Below are positions 25,633-35,201 of a stretch of DNA of 52,332 nucleotides, one piece after another; positions within the stretch are counted from its first letter, which is position 1, and each line of letters starts with the position of its first letter. The stretch is from assembly GCA_026391525.1 (NCBI GenBank), contig JAPLEF010000181.1, positions 1 to 52,332 on the forward strand, given 5' to 3'. The position numbers and the translations under genes were made by a program. This stretch comes from Sphingobacteriales bacterium (GTDB lineage Bacteria; Bacteroidota; Bacteroidia; Chitinophagales; Chitinophagaceae). Below the pieces are notes generated by a model. It saw only the letters and a list, made by a program, of their open reading frames with translations, was not told the origin of the DNA and did not search any database.

Positions 25633-27732
25633 ATGCTCAATCGCGCCATACCGGTTTGGAAAGAATCGCCCTGTATCAGGTTGTTGATGGCTTTTATAGC
25701 AGGCGTATTACTTCAAACCTATCTTGGCCTTTCCTCAGTTCTGTCAGGATATCTTTTCATAATTGGATTTTCTTTTTACTCAATAATTGCTTGTTTACCC
25801 ATTCAATTTCGATTCCGCTACCGTTACCTGCAAAGCAGTGTATTGTTATTGATGGTAACTCTTACAGCAGCCCGTGTAACCTTGCAACAGGATATCCGCA
25901 TCAGGCAAGATTGGTTCGGGCATCATCTTCAGGCGAAAGAAGCACTTGAAGTTATCTTACAGGAACCCCTGTGTGAAAAGCCAAAGAGTTACAAAGTTAT
26001 GGCAGATGCCGTTGCCGTATTATCCGATAAAAAGCGGTTACCCGTAACCGGTAAAATTTTACTTTATCTTCCTAAACACAGTTTGATTGCTAAGCTACGA
26101 TATGGCGACAGGCTTTTTCTTACGGCAGATCCGGTAGAAATTCCTGCAGCAGGAAATCCCGGTGCATTCGATTATCGGAGATACTTAGGTTTTCAACAAG
26201 TGTATCGCCAGGTATTTGTAAAGCAAGGCCAATGGCTGAAAACAGGTGAACCTGAAGTACAGGAATGGAGGCAATTCATCTTTCAATTGCGAGAGCAGGT
26301 ACTGAAAATACTACGGCGATATGTTTCTGGCGGGCCTGAAATAACCGGTATTGCAGAGGCTTTGCTGATTGGTTATAAAGATGATCTCGATCAAAACCTG
26401 GTTCAGGATTATAGCAAAACGGGCGTTATCCATATCATTGCCATTTCAGGTTTGCATCTTGGGCTTATTTATGCCTTGATGAACTATTTACTGGGTTTGA
26501 TCCCTTTTTTGAACCGGAGAAAGTGGATGCATACAATACTTATAATTGCAGGATTATGGATTTTTTCCTTACTCTCGGGGGCATCGGCTTCGGTATTGCG
26601 CAGCGCAGTGATGTTAACCTGTATCATTTCAGGCAAAGCCATCCAACGCTCGATGCCGGTTTATAATGCACTCGCTGCATCAGCACTCCTGTTGTTATGT
26701 TACCAGCCATTTTTTTTATGGGATGTTGGATTCCAACTTAGTTATTTGGCGGTGATCGGTATCGTTTGGTTACAGAAACCCTTGCAACGGCTGCTTTACA
26801 TCCCGCAAAAACCCATACGAAGCATTTGGGAGATGTTTTGTGTTACACTTGCCGCACAGGTTTTTACAACGCCGGTTTGTTTGTATTATTTCCACCAGTT
26901 TCCCAACTTTTTTTTTATCAGCAATCTCTTGGCAGTACCGCTTTCTACCCTCATTTTATTTGCGGAATTGTTGTTATTGATAGTTGCCTGGTTAACACCT
27001 GTAGCACTCATCGTAGGTAAGATGGTAGGATGGGGCATTGAATTGATGAATGCAATCATTGGCTTTATCAGCAGATTGCCTTATGCTTATACTGATAACG
27101 TTGTAACCACATTTACAGGAACCTTATTGTGGTATGTACTCATTTTCTCAGTTCTGATAACGATACAAAACAAGAAGCGGAATTGGAAATTGTTTTCGGG
27201 TATGATGCTTTATGCCTGTGTATTTCATGGAGTGGTAATAGAGATAATGGCTCGTAAGCAACAGCGAATGATAGTGTATCAATCGCCAAAACATATGGCG
27301 GTAGACTTCATCAGTGGAAAAAATTATTGTTTTCTCGGCGATTTGGAATTGAACCAAAATGAAAGATTACGAAATTATGTACTTCGTCCAACAAGGATTT
27401 TCTTTAATGCTACGAAAGCTGTTTCTTCTATTGACACTTACAAGCCTGAAAAAGTCATTTATGGTTTTTGCGGAAAGCGTTTGGCCATAATAAGTGACGA
27501 AAGAAATTTTGAAGCGCTATCAAAAAGAATTGCTATTGATGTTTTATTAATCACAGGAAATCCAAAATTGAATATTAACGATCTGGCCCAGGTTTTTCAT
27601 CCACAAATGATAGTTATGGATGCTTCAAATAGCATGTGGAAAATTGCCAAATGGCAGAAAGCATGCGAAACGTTACTTTTGCCGCACTATTCAATACCTG
27701 AAAAGGGAGCGTTCATCTTCAATATCAGGTAA
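25633..27732 (+). CDS. ComEC/Rec2-family DNA-uptake channel protein
   Basis: A 699-residue inner-membrane protein of the ComEC/Rec2 family, whose members carry single-stranded DNA into the cytoplasm during transformation. The N-terminal part has two membrane helices and a soluble DUF4131-like domain (GDRLFLTADPVEIPAAGNPG, FDYRRYLGFQQVY). The competence domain follows from about residue 240 with the signature AISGLHLGLIYALMNYLLGL and about eight helices, including SGASASVLRSAVMLTCIISGKA. The C-terminal 170 residues resemble a shrunken metallo-beta-lactamase region without the HxHxDH motif, so nuclease activity from this part is unlikely. ATG 25633 is preferred to TTG 25627. Confidence 0.9.
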   Translation: MLNRAIPVWKESPCIRLLMAFIAGVLLQTYLGLSSVLSGYLFIIGFSFYSIIACLPIQFRFRYRYLQSSVLLLMVTLTAARVTLQQDIRIRQDWFGHHLQAKEALEVILQEPLCEKPKSYKVMADAVAVLSDKKRLPVTGKILLYLPKHSLIAKLRYGDRLFLTADPVEIPAAGNPGAFDYRRYLGFQQVYRQVFVKQGQWLKTGEPEVQEWRQFIFQLREQVLKILRRYVSGGPEITGIAEALLIGYKDDLDQNLVQDYSKTGVIHIIAISGLHLGLIYALMNYLLGLIPFLNRRKWMHTILIIAGLWIFSLLSGASASVLRSAVMLTCIISGKAIQRSMPVYNALAASALLLLCYQPFFLWDVGFQLSYLAVIGIVWLQKPLQRLLYIPQKPIRSIWEMFCVTLAAQVFTTPVCLYYFHQFPNFFFISNLLAVPLSTLILFAELLLLIVAWLTPVALIVGKMVGWGIELMNAIIGFISRLPYAYTDNVVTTFTGTLLWYVLIFSVLITIQNKKRNWKLFSGMMLYACVFHGVVIEIMARKQQRMIVYQSPKHMAVDFISGKNYCFLGDLELNQNERLRNYVLRPTRIFFNATKAVSSIDTYKPEKVIYGFCGKRLAIISDERNFEALSKRIAIDVLLITGNPKLNINDLAQVFHPQMIVMDASNSMWKIAKWQKACETLLLPHYSIPEKGAFIFNIR

Positions 27733-27771
27733 TTTGTTTATGATGTAAAAACACAAGAACCCTTTTCAGCT

Positions 27772-29289
27772 ATGAAAAAAATCAAATCTGCCTTACTTTC
27801 TGTTTTTTATAAAGATGGGCTCGAGCCTATCGTAAAAACCTTACATGCCCAGGGGGTATTGATTTACAGTACTGGAGGCACACAGGCTTATATTGAAGGG
27901 TTGAATATCCCCTGCATACCGGTAGAATCGATTACCGCATACCCGTCTATTTTGGGTGGAAGGGTTAAAACTTTGCATCCATCGGTGTTTGGTGCGATAC
28001 TTGGGAAAAGAGACGATGCTCGTCACATTGATGAGATGAAACAATACCATATACCTGAAATCGATTTGGTGATTGTAGATCTTTATCCTTTTGAAGAAAC
28101 CGTAAAACAGTTTTATGCAGAAGGAAGCAACGATGAACAGAAAGTGATCGAGAAGATAGATATCGGAGGCCCTTCCATGATCAGGGCTGCTGCTAAAAAT
28201 CATGCCGATGTGCTGGTGGTTGCTGCAAAAAGTGATTATCACCTGCTGCAGGAAATATTGGTTTCGCAGGATGGCAGTACAGATCTTGCCCAACGCCGGC
28301 AGTTTGCCATCAATGCATTCGATGTGTGCAGCAATTATGATAATGCCATATCCAATTATTTTCACCATACTCAATTCTTCACGCCTTTTCATAAAGACAA
28401 TAAAGTATTGCGCTATGGAGAGAACCCACATCAGGCGGCTTCTTTTTATGGCAATACAGAAGAGCTGTTCACCCAACTGAATGGAAAGGAATTATCTTAC
28501 AATAATCTGGTAGATGTGGATGCAGCTATTCAATTGATAAGAGAATTCAATAGCACTTGTTTTGCCATCATTAAACATACCAATGTTTGTGGAATAGCCT
28601 TGGCAGCAACGGTAAAAGAGGCATGGGATAAGGCTTTATCCGGTGACCCCGAAAGTGCTTTTGGTGGTGTGCTGGTTACGAATACTGCTATTGATATAGC
28701 TACTGCCGGGGCTATTCATGAATTGTTTTTTGAAGTACTGATTGCGCCTGCGTTTGATGAAGATGCGCTCTCGCTCTTGAAAACTAAGAAGAACAGGATA
28801 TTGCTAAAGCTCACTGAAACGCTATTACCCAATGTTCAGTATCGTTCTTTGCTCAACGGCTTACTGGTGCAGGATCAGGACACAGGCGACGATGCAGCAT
28901 GGAAAGAAGAAGGTGGCCGGATCACTTCTGCAAAGGAAAAGGAACAATTGCGTTTTGCAAATAAGGTATGTAAGCATCTCAAAAGTAATGCTATTGCCAT
29001 CATTAAAAATGATCAATTGATTGGTAAAGGTTGCGGACAAACGAGCCGTATCGATGCCTTGCGACAGGCAATAGCAAAGGCTCATCAATTTGGTTTTGCG
29101 CTCGATGGAGCAGTACTGGCCAGTGATGCCTTTTTCCCTTTTGATGATTGTGTTAAGATATCTCATGAAGCAGGCATCACGGCATTTATACAACCCGGTG
29201 GCAGTATCAGGGATGCAGATAGTATCGATTACTGCAAGGCAAACGCACTAGCCATGGTGCTTACCGGCACAAGGCACTTTAAACATTAA
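27772..29289 (+). CDS. purH: bifunctional AICAR transformylase / IMP cyclohydrolase
   Basis: PurH performs the last two steps of de novo IMP synthesis. The 505-residue protein begins with the MGS-fold cyclohydrolase domain (IYSTGGTQAYIEGLNIPCIP, GGRVKTLHPSVFGAIL), continues with IDIGGPSMIRAAAKN, and then the transformylase domain with RYGENPHQAASFYG near residue 208, AIIKHTNVCGIA near 263, DPESAFGGV near 290 and FIQPGGSIRD near 470. It is tightly followed by the EamA gene with a one-base overlap of stop and start (TAATG). Confidence 0.97.
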   Translation: MKKIKSALLSVFYKDGLEPIVKTLHAQGVLIYSTGGTQAYIEGLNIPCIPVESITAYPSILGGRVKTLHPSVFGAILGKRDDARHIDEMKQYHIPEIDLVIVDLYPFEETVKQFYAEGSNDEQKVIEKIDIGGPSMIRAAAKNHADVLVVAAKSDYHLLQEILVSQDGSTDLAQRRQFAINAFDVCSNYDNAISNYFHHTQFFTPFHKDNKVLRYGENPHQAASFYGNTEELFTQLNGKELSYNNLVDVDAAIQLIREFNSTCFAIIKHTNVCGIALAATVKEAWDKALSGDPESAFGGVLVTNTAIDIATAGAIHELFFEVLIAPAFDEDALSLLKTKKNRILLKLTETLLPNVQYRSLLNGLLVQDQDTGDDAAWKEEGGRITSAKEKEQLRFANKVCKHLKSNAIAIIKNDQLIGKGCGQTSRIDALRQAIAKAHQFGFALDGAVLASDAFFPFDDCVKISHEAGITAFIQPGGSIRDADSIDYCKANALAMVLTGTRHFKH

Positions 29290-30230
29290 TGATGATGCAG
29301 GATCAATCTCCAACTGGTAAGGGTAAAGGGTACCTCGCCCTTTTAACCACTAGCCTGGTATGGGGCACTACCTGGGTGGCCAGCAAAGTTGGGGTTAAAG
29401 AGATTCCCGCTTTGCAAATGGCGTATATCAGGCAATTTTTAGCAGGATTACTTTTTGTAGGCTTTTTTCTCTTCTACAAAAAATTACCACTGCCTTCGCG
29501 TAAACAGTTCAAATGGATAACGGTGATGGCTATACTCATGTTTGTATTTGCCAACGGTTTGAGTACCTGGAGCCTAAAATATATTCCAACCGGACTGGCT
29601 GCATTGATTGGTGCTTTGTATCCGTTAAGTGTCGTGATCATCGAATGGTTGTTCTTCAAGAGCCAGCGAATAGGCGGACTTACTTTTTTGGGATTGTTAT
29701 TGGGCATTGCCGGCATAGGCATCGTGTTTTATGAAAATGTTTTCCATCATCTTGATATCGGCTATTTTATTGGTTTAGGACTTTCATTAGTGGCAATGCT
29801 GGGCTGGAGTTTAGGCACTGTTTTCTTATCACGGAATAAAGCCAATATGAATCCTTACTTCGGAACAGGATGGCAAATGCTGATCAGTTCTGTAATACTC
29901 TTCATTTTTGCCGAAACCACACAGCCCACTGTCGCCATTACTGCCATTTCATTAAAAGTTTGGGCGATGATTTTCTACCTCGTCATATTCGGTTCTGTGA
30001 TCAGTTTCGTTGCTTTCATTTACTCGATGAAAAAATTACCACCTGCAGTTTCATCCTTATATGCTTATATCAATCCGTTGGTAGCCATGCTGGTAGCCGC
30101 TTTGGTATTGAAAGAGAAACTTACCTTGAACATACTATGGGGGTCGTTAGTAACCTTAGTTGGTGTTTTTCTGGTGAACTATAGTATCAAAAAAAATAAA
30201 CCTACACCGCTGGTGGAAGCTGAGATATAA
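29289..30230 (+). CDS. DMT-superfamily EamA transporter
   Basis: A 313-residue inner-membrane transporter with ten predicted helices in two EamA repeats. The first repeat begins LALLTTSLVWGTTWVASKVGV and the second near residue 155 with YFIGLGLSLVAMLGWSLGTV. Other helices include WLFFKSQRIGGLTFLGLLLG and a final LWGSLVTLVGVFLVNYSI. Family members export amino acids, nucleobases or other metabolites; the substrate cannot be read from sequence. The start shares one base with the purH stop, so translation is probably coupled. Its 3' end overlaps the convergent deacetylase-like gene by 29 bp. Confidence 0.9.
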   Translation: MMMQDQSPTGKGKGYLALLTTSLVWGTTWVASKVGVKEIPALQMAYIRQFLAGLLFVGFFLFYKKLPLPSRKQFKWITVMAILMFVFANGLSTWSLKYIPTGLAALIGALYPLSVVIIEWLFFKSQRIGGLTFLGLLLGIAGIGIVFYENVFHHLDIGYFIGLGLSLVAMLGWSLGTVFLSRNKANMNPYFGTGWQMLISSVILFIFAETTQPTVAITAISLKVWAMIFYLVIFGSVISFVAFIYSMKKLPPAVSSLYAYINPLVAMLVAALVLKEKLTLNILWGSLVTLVGVFLVNYSIKKNKPTPLVEAEI

Positions 30231-31494
30231 AGCTTTGAAAGAGTTTCACCCATGGCTTCATCTTTTCTGATGCACTGAGCAGGTGATTGTGAAAAACAGG
30301 AATGAAAATACCATTAGCCGCTTTGCAAACTTCATGGTAATAATTAAGTTCACTGCTGGTTTCCTCTGCTGTTTGTTTTTGCTCGAAATAACTATTGGCA
30401 TCCATGAAACAGAAGGGATGTATTTGCAGTGTTGATGTTTCATCTTTTATCAGATTGTACCATAAAAAAGACGAAGCCACGGATGCACGGAAACCGTTGA
30501 CAGTTCCATAACCCATGCTATAGTCGTGCTGAATTCCTGCAGCAATCAACTTTTCATAATCATCCGGCAATTGAAACCTGATATAATGTTGTCGGGAATG
30601 AATGATGCGCTTCCCTGAAACTTCTTCAAGCATTTTTTTTTCGGAAGAAATTAAACTGCTCTTTTCATGTGTTTGCCAGGAAGGGTGCAATCCCACAACC
30701 GCAGCATTGGAACATTGCCTGATCAGCGATTGCATGGATTTTTGTTGCGGCGAGATATTCTTATCATATAAACTTCGCTTAGCTGCCACTAAGAAAAAAT
30801 AAATTACAGGCAGTTCACTTTTTTCTATGGCGGCTTGCAGCAACTTAAAATTGTAAAATGGATCTTCCTGAAAACCGGAGCGTACTTTGATTCTTTCTAA
30901 ACCGGGTTTCTTCATGAATCCTGCCAGGTTACGCAATAGTCCTTTATGGCGGTAAGCCCATGCCATATCTATATCAAAAGTAATTTGCATCCTGAATTTT
31001 TGGAAAACAGGTTTGAGCTCTTGAAATGTATTCATCAATTGATTTCCGAATGTTATCAACCAGCAATTGATGATGGGGTTGTTCAGAAAGCCTTGCTGGA
31101 ACGCAAGCGATCGGTTATGCGGAAAGCGAAAATAAAGATCGGGTTGATAGGGAAGGTATTCTTCATATCTGCTCAGCAGAAAGAAGGAAGCTGCGAGGAT
31201 ATCGAATGGGATATCCGAATCCTGAATCTTAAAAAAAGCAGGATGACCTTCCCAACTGAAACAGTCGGTTTGCTGTTCGTGAATATTTTTTTCAAAAAGT
31301 AAAGGGTGAGGTATTATCGTATAAGCTTTTCCGCTATAAGTTTTCGCACTATAGTTTATTTTGCCTCCGGTGTAAGCAGACCATGAATCGAAATCATCGG
31401 TGATGCGATAAGGTAAGCCTAGTTGCGATTCAAATACGAATTGGCAGATGTAGCGTAAACGGGCCGTGATGGTGGTAGAATAAAGCAGCAACAT
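30202..31494 (-). CDS. polysaccharide deacetylase-like protein (DUF7033 N-terminal type)
   Basis: A 430-residue protein with no clear signal peptide. The first 130 residues resemble the DUF7033 domain (TARLRYICQFVFESQLGLPY, DILAASFFLLSRYEEY). The second half resembles a NodB-type deacetylase barrel: ITFDIDMAWAYRH near residue 169 replaces the usual TFDDG, VVGLHPSWQTHEKSSLISSEK supplies a His motif, and IQHDYSMGYGTVNGFRASVA continues the fold. It may remove acetyl groups from a surface polysaccharide; whether the metal site is complete needs a structural alignment. A nine-A run in the gene (30633-30641) keeps frame. It overlaps the EamA gene end-to-end. Confidence 0.82.
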   Translation of the reverse strand: MLLLYSTTITARLRYICQFVFESQLGLPYRITDDFDSWSAYTGGKINYSAKTYSGKAYTIIPHPLLFEKNIHEQQTDCFSWEGHPAFFKIQDSDIPFDILAASFFLLSRYEEYLPYQPDLYFRFPHNRSLAFQQGFLNNPIINCWLITFGNQLMNTFQELKPVFQKFRMQITFDIDMAWAYRHKGLLRNLAGFMKKPGLERIKVRSGFQEDPFYNFKLLQAAIEKSELPVIYFFLVAAKRSLYDKNISPQQKSMQSLIRQCSNAAVVGLHPSWQTHEKSSLISSEKKMLEEVSGKRIIHSRQHYIRFQLPDDYEKLIAAGIQHDYSMGYGTVNGFRASVASSFLWYNLIKDETSTLQIHPFCFMDANSYFEQKQTAEETSSELNYYHEVCKAANGIFIPVFHNHLLSASEKMKPWVKLFQSFISQLPPAV

Positions 31495-31520
31495 GTTTCT
31501 GTTTTACTAGCCTTAGCCCA

Positions 31521-32894
31521 TTATTTGTATCGGGCTTTCCATTGCTGGTTGAAAGTTTGTGCGCTGAAATTCAAGTCTGAACGGTTTCTTGTCCACGACT
31601 TGAAAATGGAATTTACCATTTTATTTTTCAGATTACCATTACCGAAATTCATAAGCCTTCTGTTGAGCGCAGAAAGTTTCCATGCCTTCCATGCCATACG
31701 TTCCGGAAAAGTGGTGAGGCCTTCATCAACAGCTTCTGCCCGGTTATCGAGCAACAGTTCGTGCAAATTGATTTTAACAGCACATACTTCTGTACAATTT
31801 CCGCAAAGCGAAGAGGCGTGGCTGAGATGTTTGAATTCTTCCATACCCTGTAAATGTGGTGTGATCACACTTCCGATTGGTCCGCTGTAGGTAGCTCCGT
31901 AACTGTGCCCGCCAATATTCTTGTAAACCGGACAAGCATTTAAACAGGCGCCGCAACGTATACAGTACAGGCTTTCCCGCTGTTTAGGGTTTTGTAAAAT
32001 ACTCGTTCTTCCATTATCAAGCAATATGACAATCATTTCTTCCGGTCCGTCGGTTTCATTAGGTTGACGTGGACCACAGAAAAGCGTATTGTAAACAGTC
32101 ATTTGCTGTCCGGTACCGAAAGTGCTGAGGAGTGGCCAAAACAAGGCAAGATCGTTTACTGAGGGGATTACCTTTTCGATACCTACAACTACGATATGTG
32201 TTTTAGGAAATGATGCGCTGAGCCTTGCATTGCCTTCGTTTTCTGTTACCGCCACAGCGCCGATATCACTGATGATAAAATTGGCACCGGTAACCCCAAC
32301 TTCCGCTTCCACATATTTTTTTCGAAGGATATTGCGCGCTACAAGGGTAAGTTCACCCGGATCAAGATTTGGAGGGGTGCCGAGTTTTTCTGCGAATAAG
32401 CGTGCCACATCTTCCTTGCTTTTGTGCATGGCAGGGGTTACGATATGGTATGGTGCTTCGCCATCCAGTTGTTGGATGTATTCTCCTAGATCTGTTTCAA
32501 TACTATCTATTCCATGTTTGCTCAAGGCATCATTCAGGTGAATTTCTTCCGTAACCATGCTCTTGCTTTTCACCAGTGTCTTGCAATTTTTCTGGTCGCA
32601 AATTTTCAGAATCTCAGCAATGGCCTGTTCGCTGTTTTCCGCCCAAATCACTTTACCTCCCCTTTTTGAAAATTGCATTTCAAATTCTTCTAACTGCTGA
32701 TCGAGGGTTTCTATAGCCCGCCATTTGGTATTTTTGGCTCTTTCGCGCGCAAGGTTTAACTGTTCGAACTGCGATTTACCTTTCGGTACCGCGTCATTAT
32801 ACCGCCCGATATTAAAATTGATTTTTTTGCGGTGCGAGAGGTCACCTGCTTTGTCGGAACTTTTTTTACTGAATATGGTGGCTGAATGCGACAT
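31521..32894 (-). CDS. lutB: lactate utilization iron-sulfur protein LutB
   Basis: A 457-residue LutB/LldF (YkgF) homologue, the iron-sulfur subunit of the LutABC L-lactate dehydrogenase system. The N-terminal LUD domain includes GVTGANFIISDIGAVAVTENEGN. Two 4Fe-4S clusters are indicated by CIRCGACLNACPVY near residue 312 and by CGNCTEVCAVKI near 362, followed by the C-terminal helical DUF3390-like region. The partner lutC lies at 16011 and no lutA is in the window, so the usual lutABC cluster is dispersed. A weak TACCTTTA (-7-like) lies upstream at 32968-32975. The gene lies downstream of kbl's 3' side on the same strand, with a 162-bp gap. Confidence 0.92.
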   Translation of the reverse strand: MSHSATIFSKKSSDKAGDLSHRKKINFNIGRYNDAVPKGKSQFEQLNLARERAKNTKWRAIETLDQQLEEFEMQFSKRGGKVIWAENSEQAIAEILKICDQKNCKTLVKSKSMVTEEIHLNDALSKHGIDSIETDLGEYIQQLDGEAPYHIVTPAMHKSKEDVARLFAEKLGTPPNLDPGELTLVARNILRKKYVEAEVGVTGANFIISDIGAVAVTENEGNARLSASFPKTHIVVVGIEKVIPSVNDLALFWPLLSTFGTGQQMTVYNTLFCGPRQPNETDGPEEMIVILLDNGRTSILQNPKQRESLYCIRCGACLNACPVYKNIGGHSYGATYSGPIGSVITPHLQGMEEFKHLSHASSLCGNCTEVCAVKINLHELLLDNRAEAVDEGLTTFPERMAWKAWKLSALNRRLMNFGNGNLKNKMVNSIFKSWTRNRSDLNFSAQTFNQQWKARYK

Positions 32895-33056
32895 GTGGTA
32901 TTTGGGCTCATTGCCTGTGGAAACATTACTAATATTCCAGCATTCCTTTGCAATTTTTTTTCCTTAATAAAGGTACTCCAAAACACGGAGAAAAAACTAT
33001 GAAGCAGGGAAAAAGCCTGATCTTTGAAATGTTTGTAATTAAGGGGACAGGATTTT

Positions 33057-34244
33057 TTATTTTATCACCTGCAATTCCTTACCGATTTTGATAAATGCTT
33101 CAATGGCTTTGTCAAGTTGCCGCTGTTCATGTGCTGCACTCAATTGTACCCGAATCCTTGCTTGATTCTTTGCTACTACGGGGAAGAAAAATCCAATCAC
33201 ATAAATACCTTCATCCAGCAATTTAGCCGCAAACTGTTGTGCCAAAACTGCATCGTATAACATGATGGGAACAATAGGGTGATCGCCCGGTTTGATATCA
33301 AAGCCTGCCGCAGTCATCTTATCCCTGAAGTAACGGGTATTGTATTCCAGCTTATCGCGCAAGTCGGTTGTATGGCTGATCATATTCAATACTGCTATAG
33401 AAGCTCCTACAATACTTGGTGCAAGTGTGTTGCTAAACAAATACGGCCTGCTGCGCTGGCGAAGCATTTCAATGATTTCTTTCTTACCGGAAGTGAATCC
33501 CCCGCTTGCTCCTCCGAGCGCTTTACCCAAAGTGCCCGTGATGATATCAATCCTGCCCATTACATTCCGGTATTCATGGGTTCCCCTTCCTGTTTTTCCT
33601 AAAAATCCTGAAGAATGACATTCATCAATCATTACGATGGCATCGTATTTGTCCGCTAAATCGCAAATCTTATCTAATTGAGCAATGGTGCCATCCATGC
33701 TGAATGAACCATCCGTAACAATTATCCTGCTGCGCAGATGTGCCGATTCTTTGAGTTTTGCTTCCAGGTCATCCATATCGTTGTGTTCATAGCGGAAGCG
33801 TTGTGCTTTGCATAGCCGAACCCCGTCGATGATGGAAGCATGATTAAGTGCATCACTGATGATGGCATCTTCTTCATTAAAAAGCGGTTCAAATACACCT
33901 CCATTGGCATCAAAAGCAGCAGCATATAAAATGGTATCTTCTGTACCTAAAAATTGAGATAACGATTTTTCCAGCTCTTTGTGAATATCCTGCGTTCCGC
34001 AAATGAACCGTACACTGCTCATGCCATAACCACGCAGGTCGATATATTTTTTTGCCGCTTCTAAAACTTTAGGATGTGAAGAAAGACCCAGATAATTGTT
34101 GGCACAAAAATTCAGTACGGTTTTGTTGTTTACGATGATTTCAGCTCCCTGCTCACTGCTGATAATCCTTTCTACTTTAAAAAGACCGGCGTCTTTGATC
34201 TGGCCGATTTCTGTAGCGATACGGGTTGCAAATGCCTGGTTCAT
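33057..34244 (-). CDS. kbl: glycine C-acetyltransferase (2-amino-3-ketobutyrate CoA ligase)
   Basis: Kbl is a PLP enzyme that cleaves 2-amino-3-ketobutyrate with CoA to glycine and acetyl-CoA in threonine degradation. The 395-residue fold-type-I protein shows [16 protein letters not shown] near residue 48, [52 protein letters not shown] and the PLP-lysine motif [14 protein letters not shown]. The frame extends to a TTG at 34280, but ATG 34244 is preferred because homologues start near this point. No threonine dehydrogenase gene (tdh) is nearby. The close relatives serine palmitoyltransferase and KAS-like oxoamine synthases are alternatives, but the sequence fits Kbl best. Confidence 0.93.
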   Translation of the reverse strand: MNQAFATRIATEIGQIKDAGLFKVERIISSEQGAEIIVNNKTVLNFCANNYLGLSSHPKVLEAAKKYIDLRGYGMSSVRFICGTQDIHKELEKSLSQFLGTEDTILYAAAFDANGGVFEPLFNEEDAIISDALNHASIIDGVRLCKAQRFRYEHNDMDDLEAKLKESAHLRSRIIVTDGSFSMDGTIAQLDKICDLADKYDAIVMIDECHSSGFLGKTGRGTHEYRNVMGRIDIITGTLGKALGGASGGFTSGKKEIIEMLRQRSRPYLFSNTLAPSIVGASIAVLNMISHTTDLRDKLEYNTRYFRDKMTAAGFDIKPGDHPIVPIMLYDAVLAQQFAAKLLDEGIYVIGFFFPVVAKNQARIRVQLSAAHEQRQLDKAIEAFIKIGKELQVIK

Positions 34245-34384
34245 AGTTATGGTTTGGTTGCTAGGCGGCAAATCTAACAACAGATTGGCATATATCCTTC
34301 AACCTGATTAACCCGCTTCAACAGCCGGATTTGTGTTTTTCATTTTTTTAACAAATTGTCATGAAATTGTAACAAAGTAGCCTT

Positions 34385-34392
34385 TACTTTCG
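34385..34392 (+). promoter_or_regulatory. candidate -7 element for the small secreted protein gene
   Basis: TACTTTCG differs by one base from TAnnTTTG and lies 22 bp before the ATG at 34415. TTG triplets lie upstream, but not at the ideal 19-20 bp spacing. Confidence 0.35.
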
Positions 34393-34414
34393 TTTCATAT
34401 AAAAATTAACCATC

Positions 34415-34612
34415 ATGCCATTCAGAAAATTGCTCTTGCTTTTAAGCCTGATCATCGGGTTAATGGCTGGTACCGTGATGGTTATAAATGCCAAAACCAA
34501 ACCAGCCGTAACTTGCACCAAACCTCGTAGTTGCAGCCGGAAGGTACCCATGGAGGGGGCAGGATCTTCCTGGTATTTCATTACCCATGGCATCTTCCAT
34601 TTTTCTGCATAA
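34415..34612 (+). CDS. small secreted or membrane-anchored protein, 65 residues
   Basis: I do not recognise this protein. It begins MPFRKLLLLLSLIIGLMAGT, an ideal signal peptide or N-terminal helix (residues 4-25), followed by about 40 residues with two cysteines five apart (TCTKPRSCSRK) and an aromatic tail (GSSWYFITHGIFHFSA). The ATG follows a -7-like element and the frame stops cleanly before the ECF sigma gene, 82 bp downstream on the same strand. Position, signal sequence and start context support a real gene. A role with the sigma factor is speculative. The chance of a spurious small ORF remains. Confidence 0.6.
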   Translation: MPFRKLLLLLSLIIGLMAGTVMVINAKTKPAVTCTKPRSCSRKVPMEGAGSSWYFITHGIFHFSA

Positions 34613-34694
34613 AAAAATTAAATGTTGTAACTTTTGAACGGACTGAACCGTTTCATTTGAATCTGGTTTCAGGCAGGCCATTACCAATTACTGT

Positions 34695-35180
34695 ATGACA
34701 GAGAGACAATACAATGAATGTGTTAACGATTATGCAGATAATGTGTACCGCTTTATCTATAAAAACCTGCGTCATGAAGAAGACGCCAGGGATGTAGTGC
34801 AGGGGGCTTTTGAAAAAATGTGGATTAACCGAGATCAGGTAGACCCAACTCGATGCAAATCTTTCCTGTTCACCATCGCTTACAACCTGATGATTGACCA
34901 TATTCGTAAAAACCGGAAGATTCAATTAAAGGAAGATTTCAGGGAAACAGATGGTGGAAGCACGATGCAAAAGGCACAAACCAAAAGGATTCTCGATGAA
35001 GCCTTGCGTCAGTTGAGTGAAACCCAAAGGAGCCTCGTGATGCTGAAAGATTATGAAGGTTATAATTATGCAGAGATCGGACAAATAACCGGATTGAATG
35101 AGAGCCAGGTTAAAGTGTACCTGCACAGGGCCAGGTTATTGTTAAGAGACTATCTTGTAAAAATTGAAAATGTTATTTAG
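34695..35180 (+). CDS. ECF-type RNA polymerase sigma-70 factor
   Basis: A 161-residue sigma factor with only regions 2 and 4, as expected for the ECF group. Region 2 includes YRFIYKNLRHEEDARDVVQG and FLFTIAYNLMIDHIRKNRK near residues 15-80. Region 4 includes LRQLSETQRSLVMLKDYEGY and AEIGQITGLNESQVKVYLHRAR near residues 98-150. The next gene starts 21 bp downstream and encodes a membrane protein shaped like an anti-sigma factor, so signal-dependent control is likely. A TAACTTTTG at 34628-34636 resembles a -7 element with one extra base. Confidence 0.93.
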   Translation: MTERQYNECVNDYADNVYRFIYKNLRHEEDARDVVQGAFEKMWINRDQVDPTRCKSFLFTIAYNLMIDHIRKNRKIQLKEDFRETDGGSTMQKAQTKRILDEALRQLSETQRSLVMLKDYEGYNYAEIGQITGLNESQVKVYLHRARLLLRDYLVKIENVI

Positions 35181-35201
35181 GTTTTGATTGACCACAGCAA
35201 C

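Noticed and set aside
30633-30641. Nine-A run (minus strand) in the deacetylase-like gene as a possible frameshift site
   Set aside because: The reading frame is intact on both sides (SSEKKMLEE), so it serves only as a control for the A9 break at 41397.
34460-34925. Minus-strand open frames opposite the small secreted protein and sigma factor
   Set aside because: No signal peptide, family motif or start context; they are shadows of the plus-strand sigma gene and the small gene.
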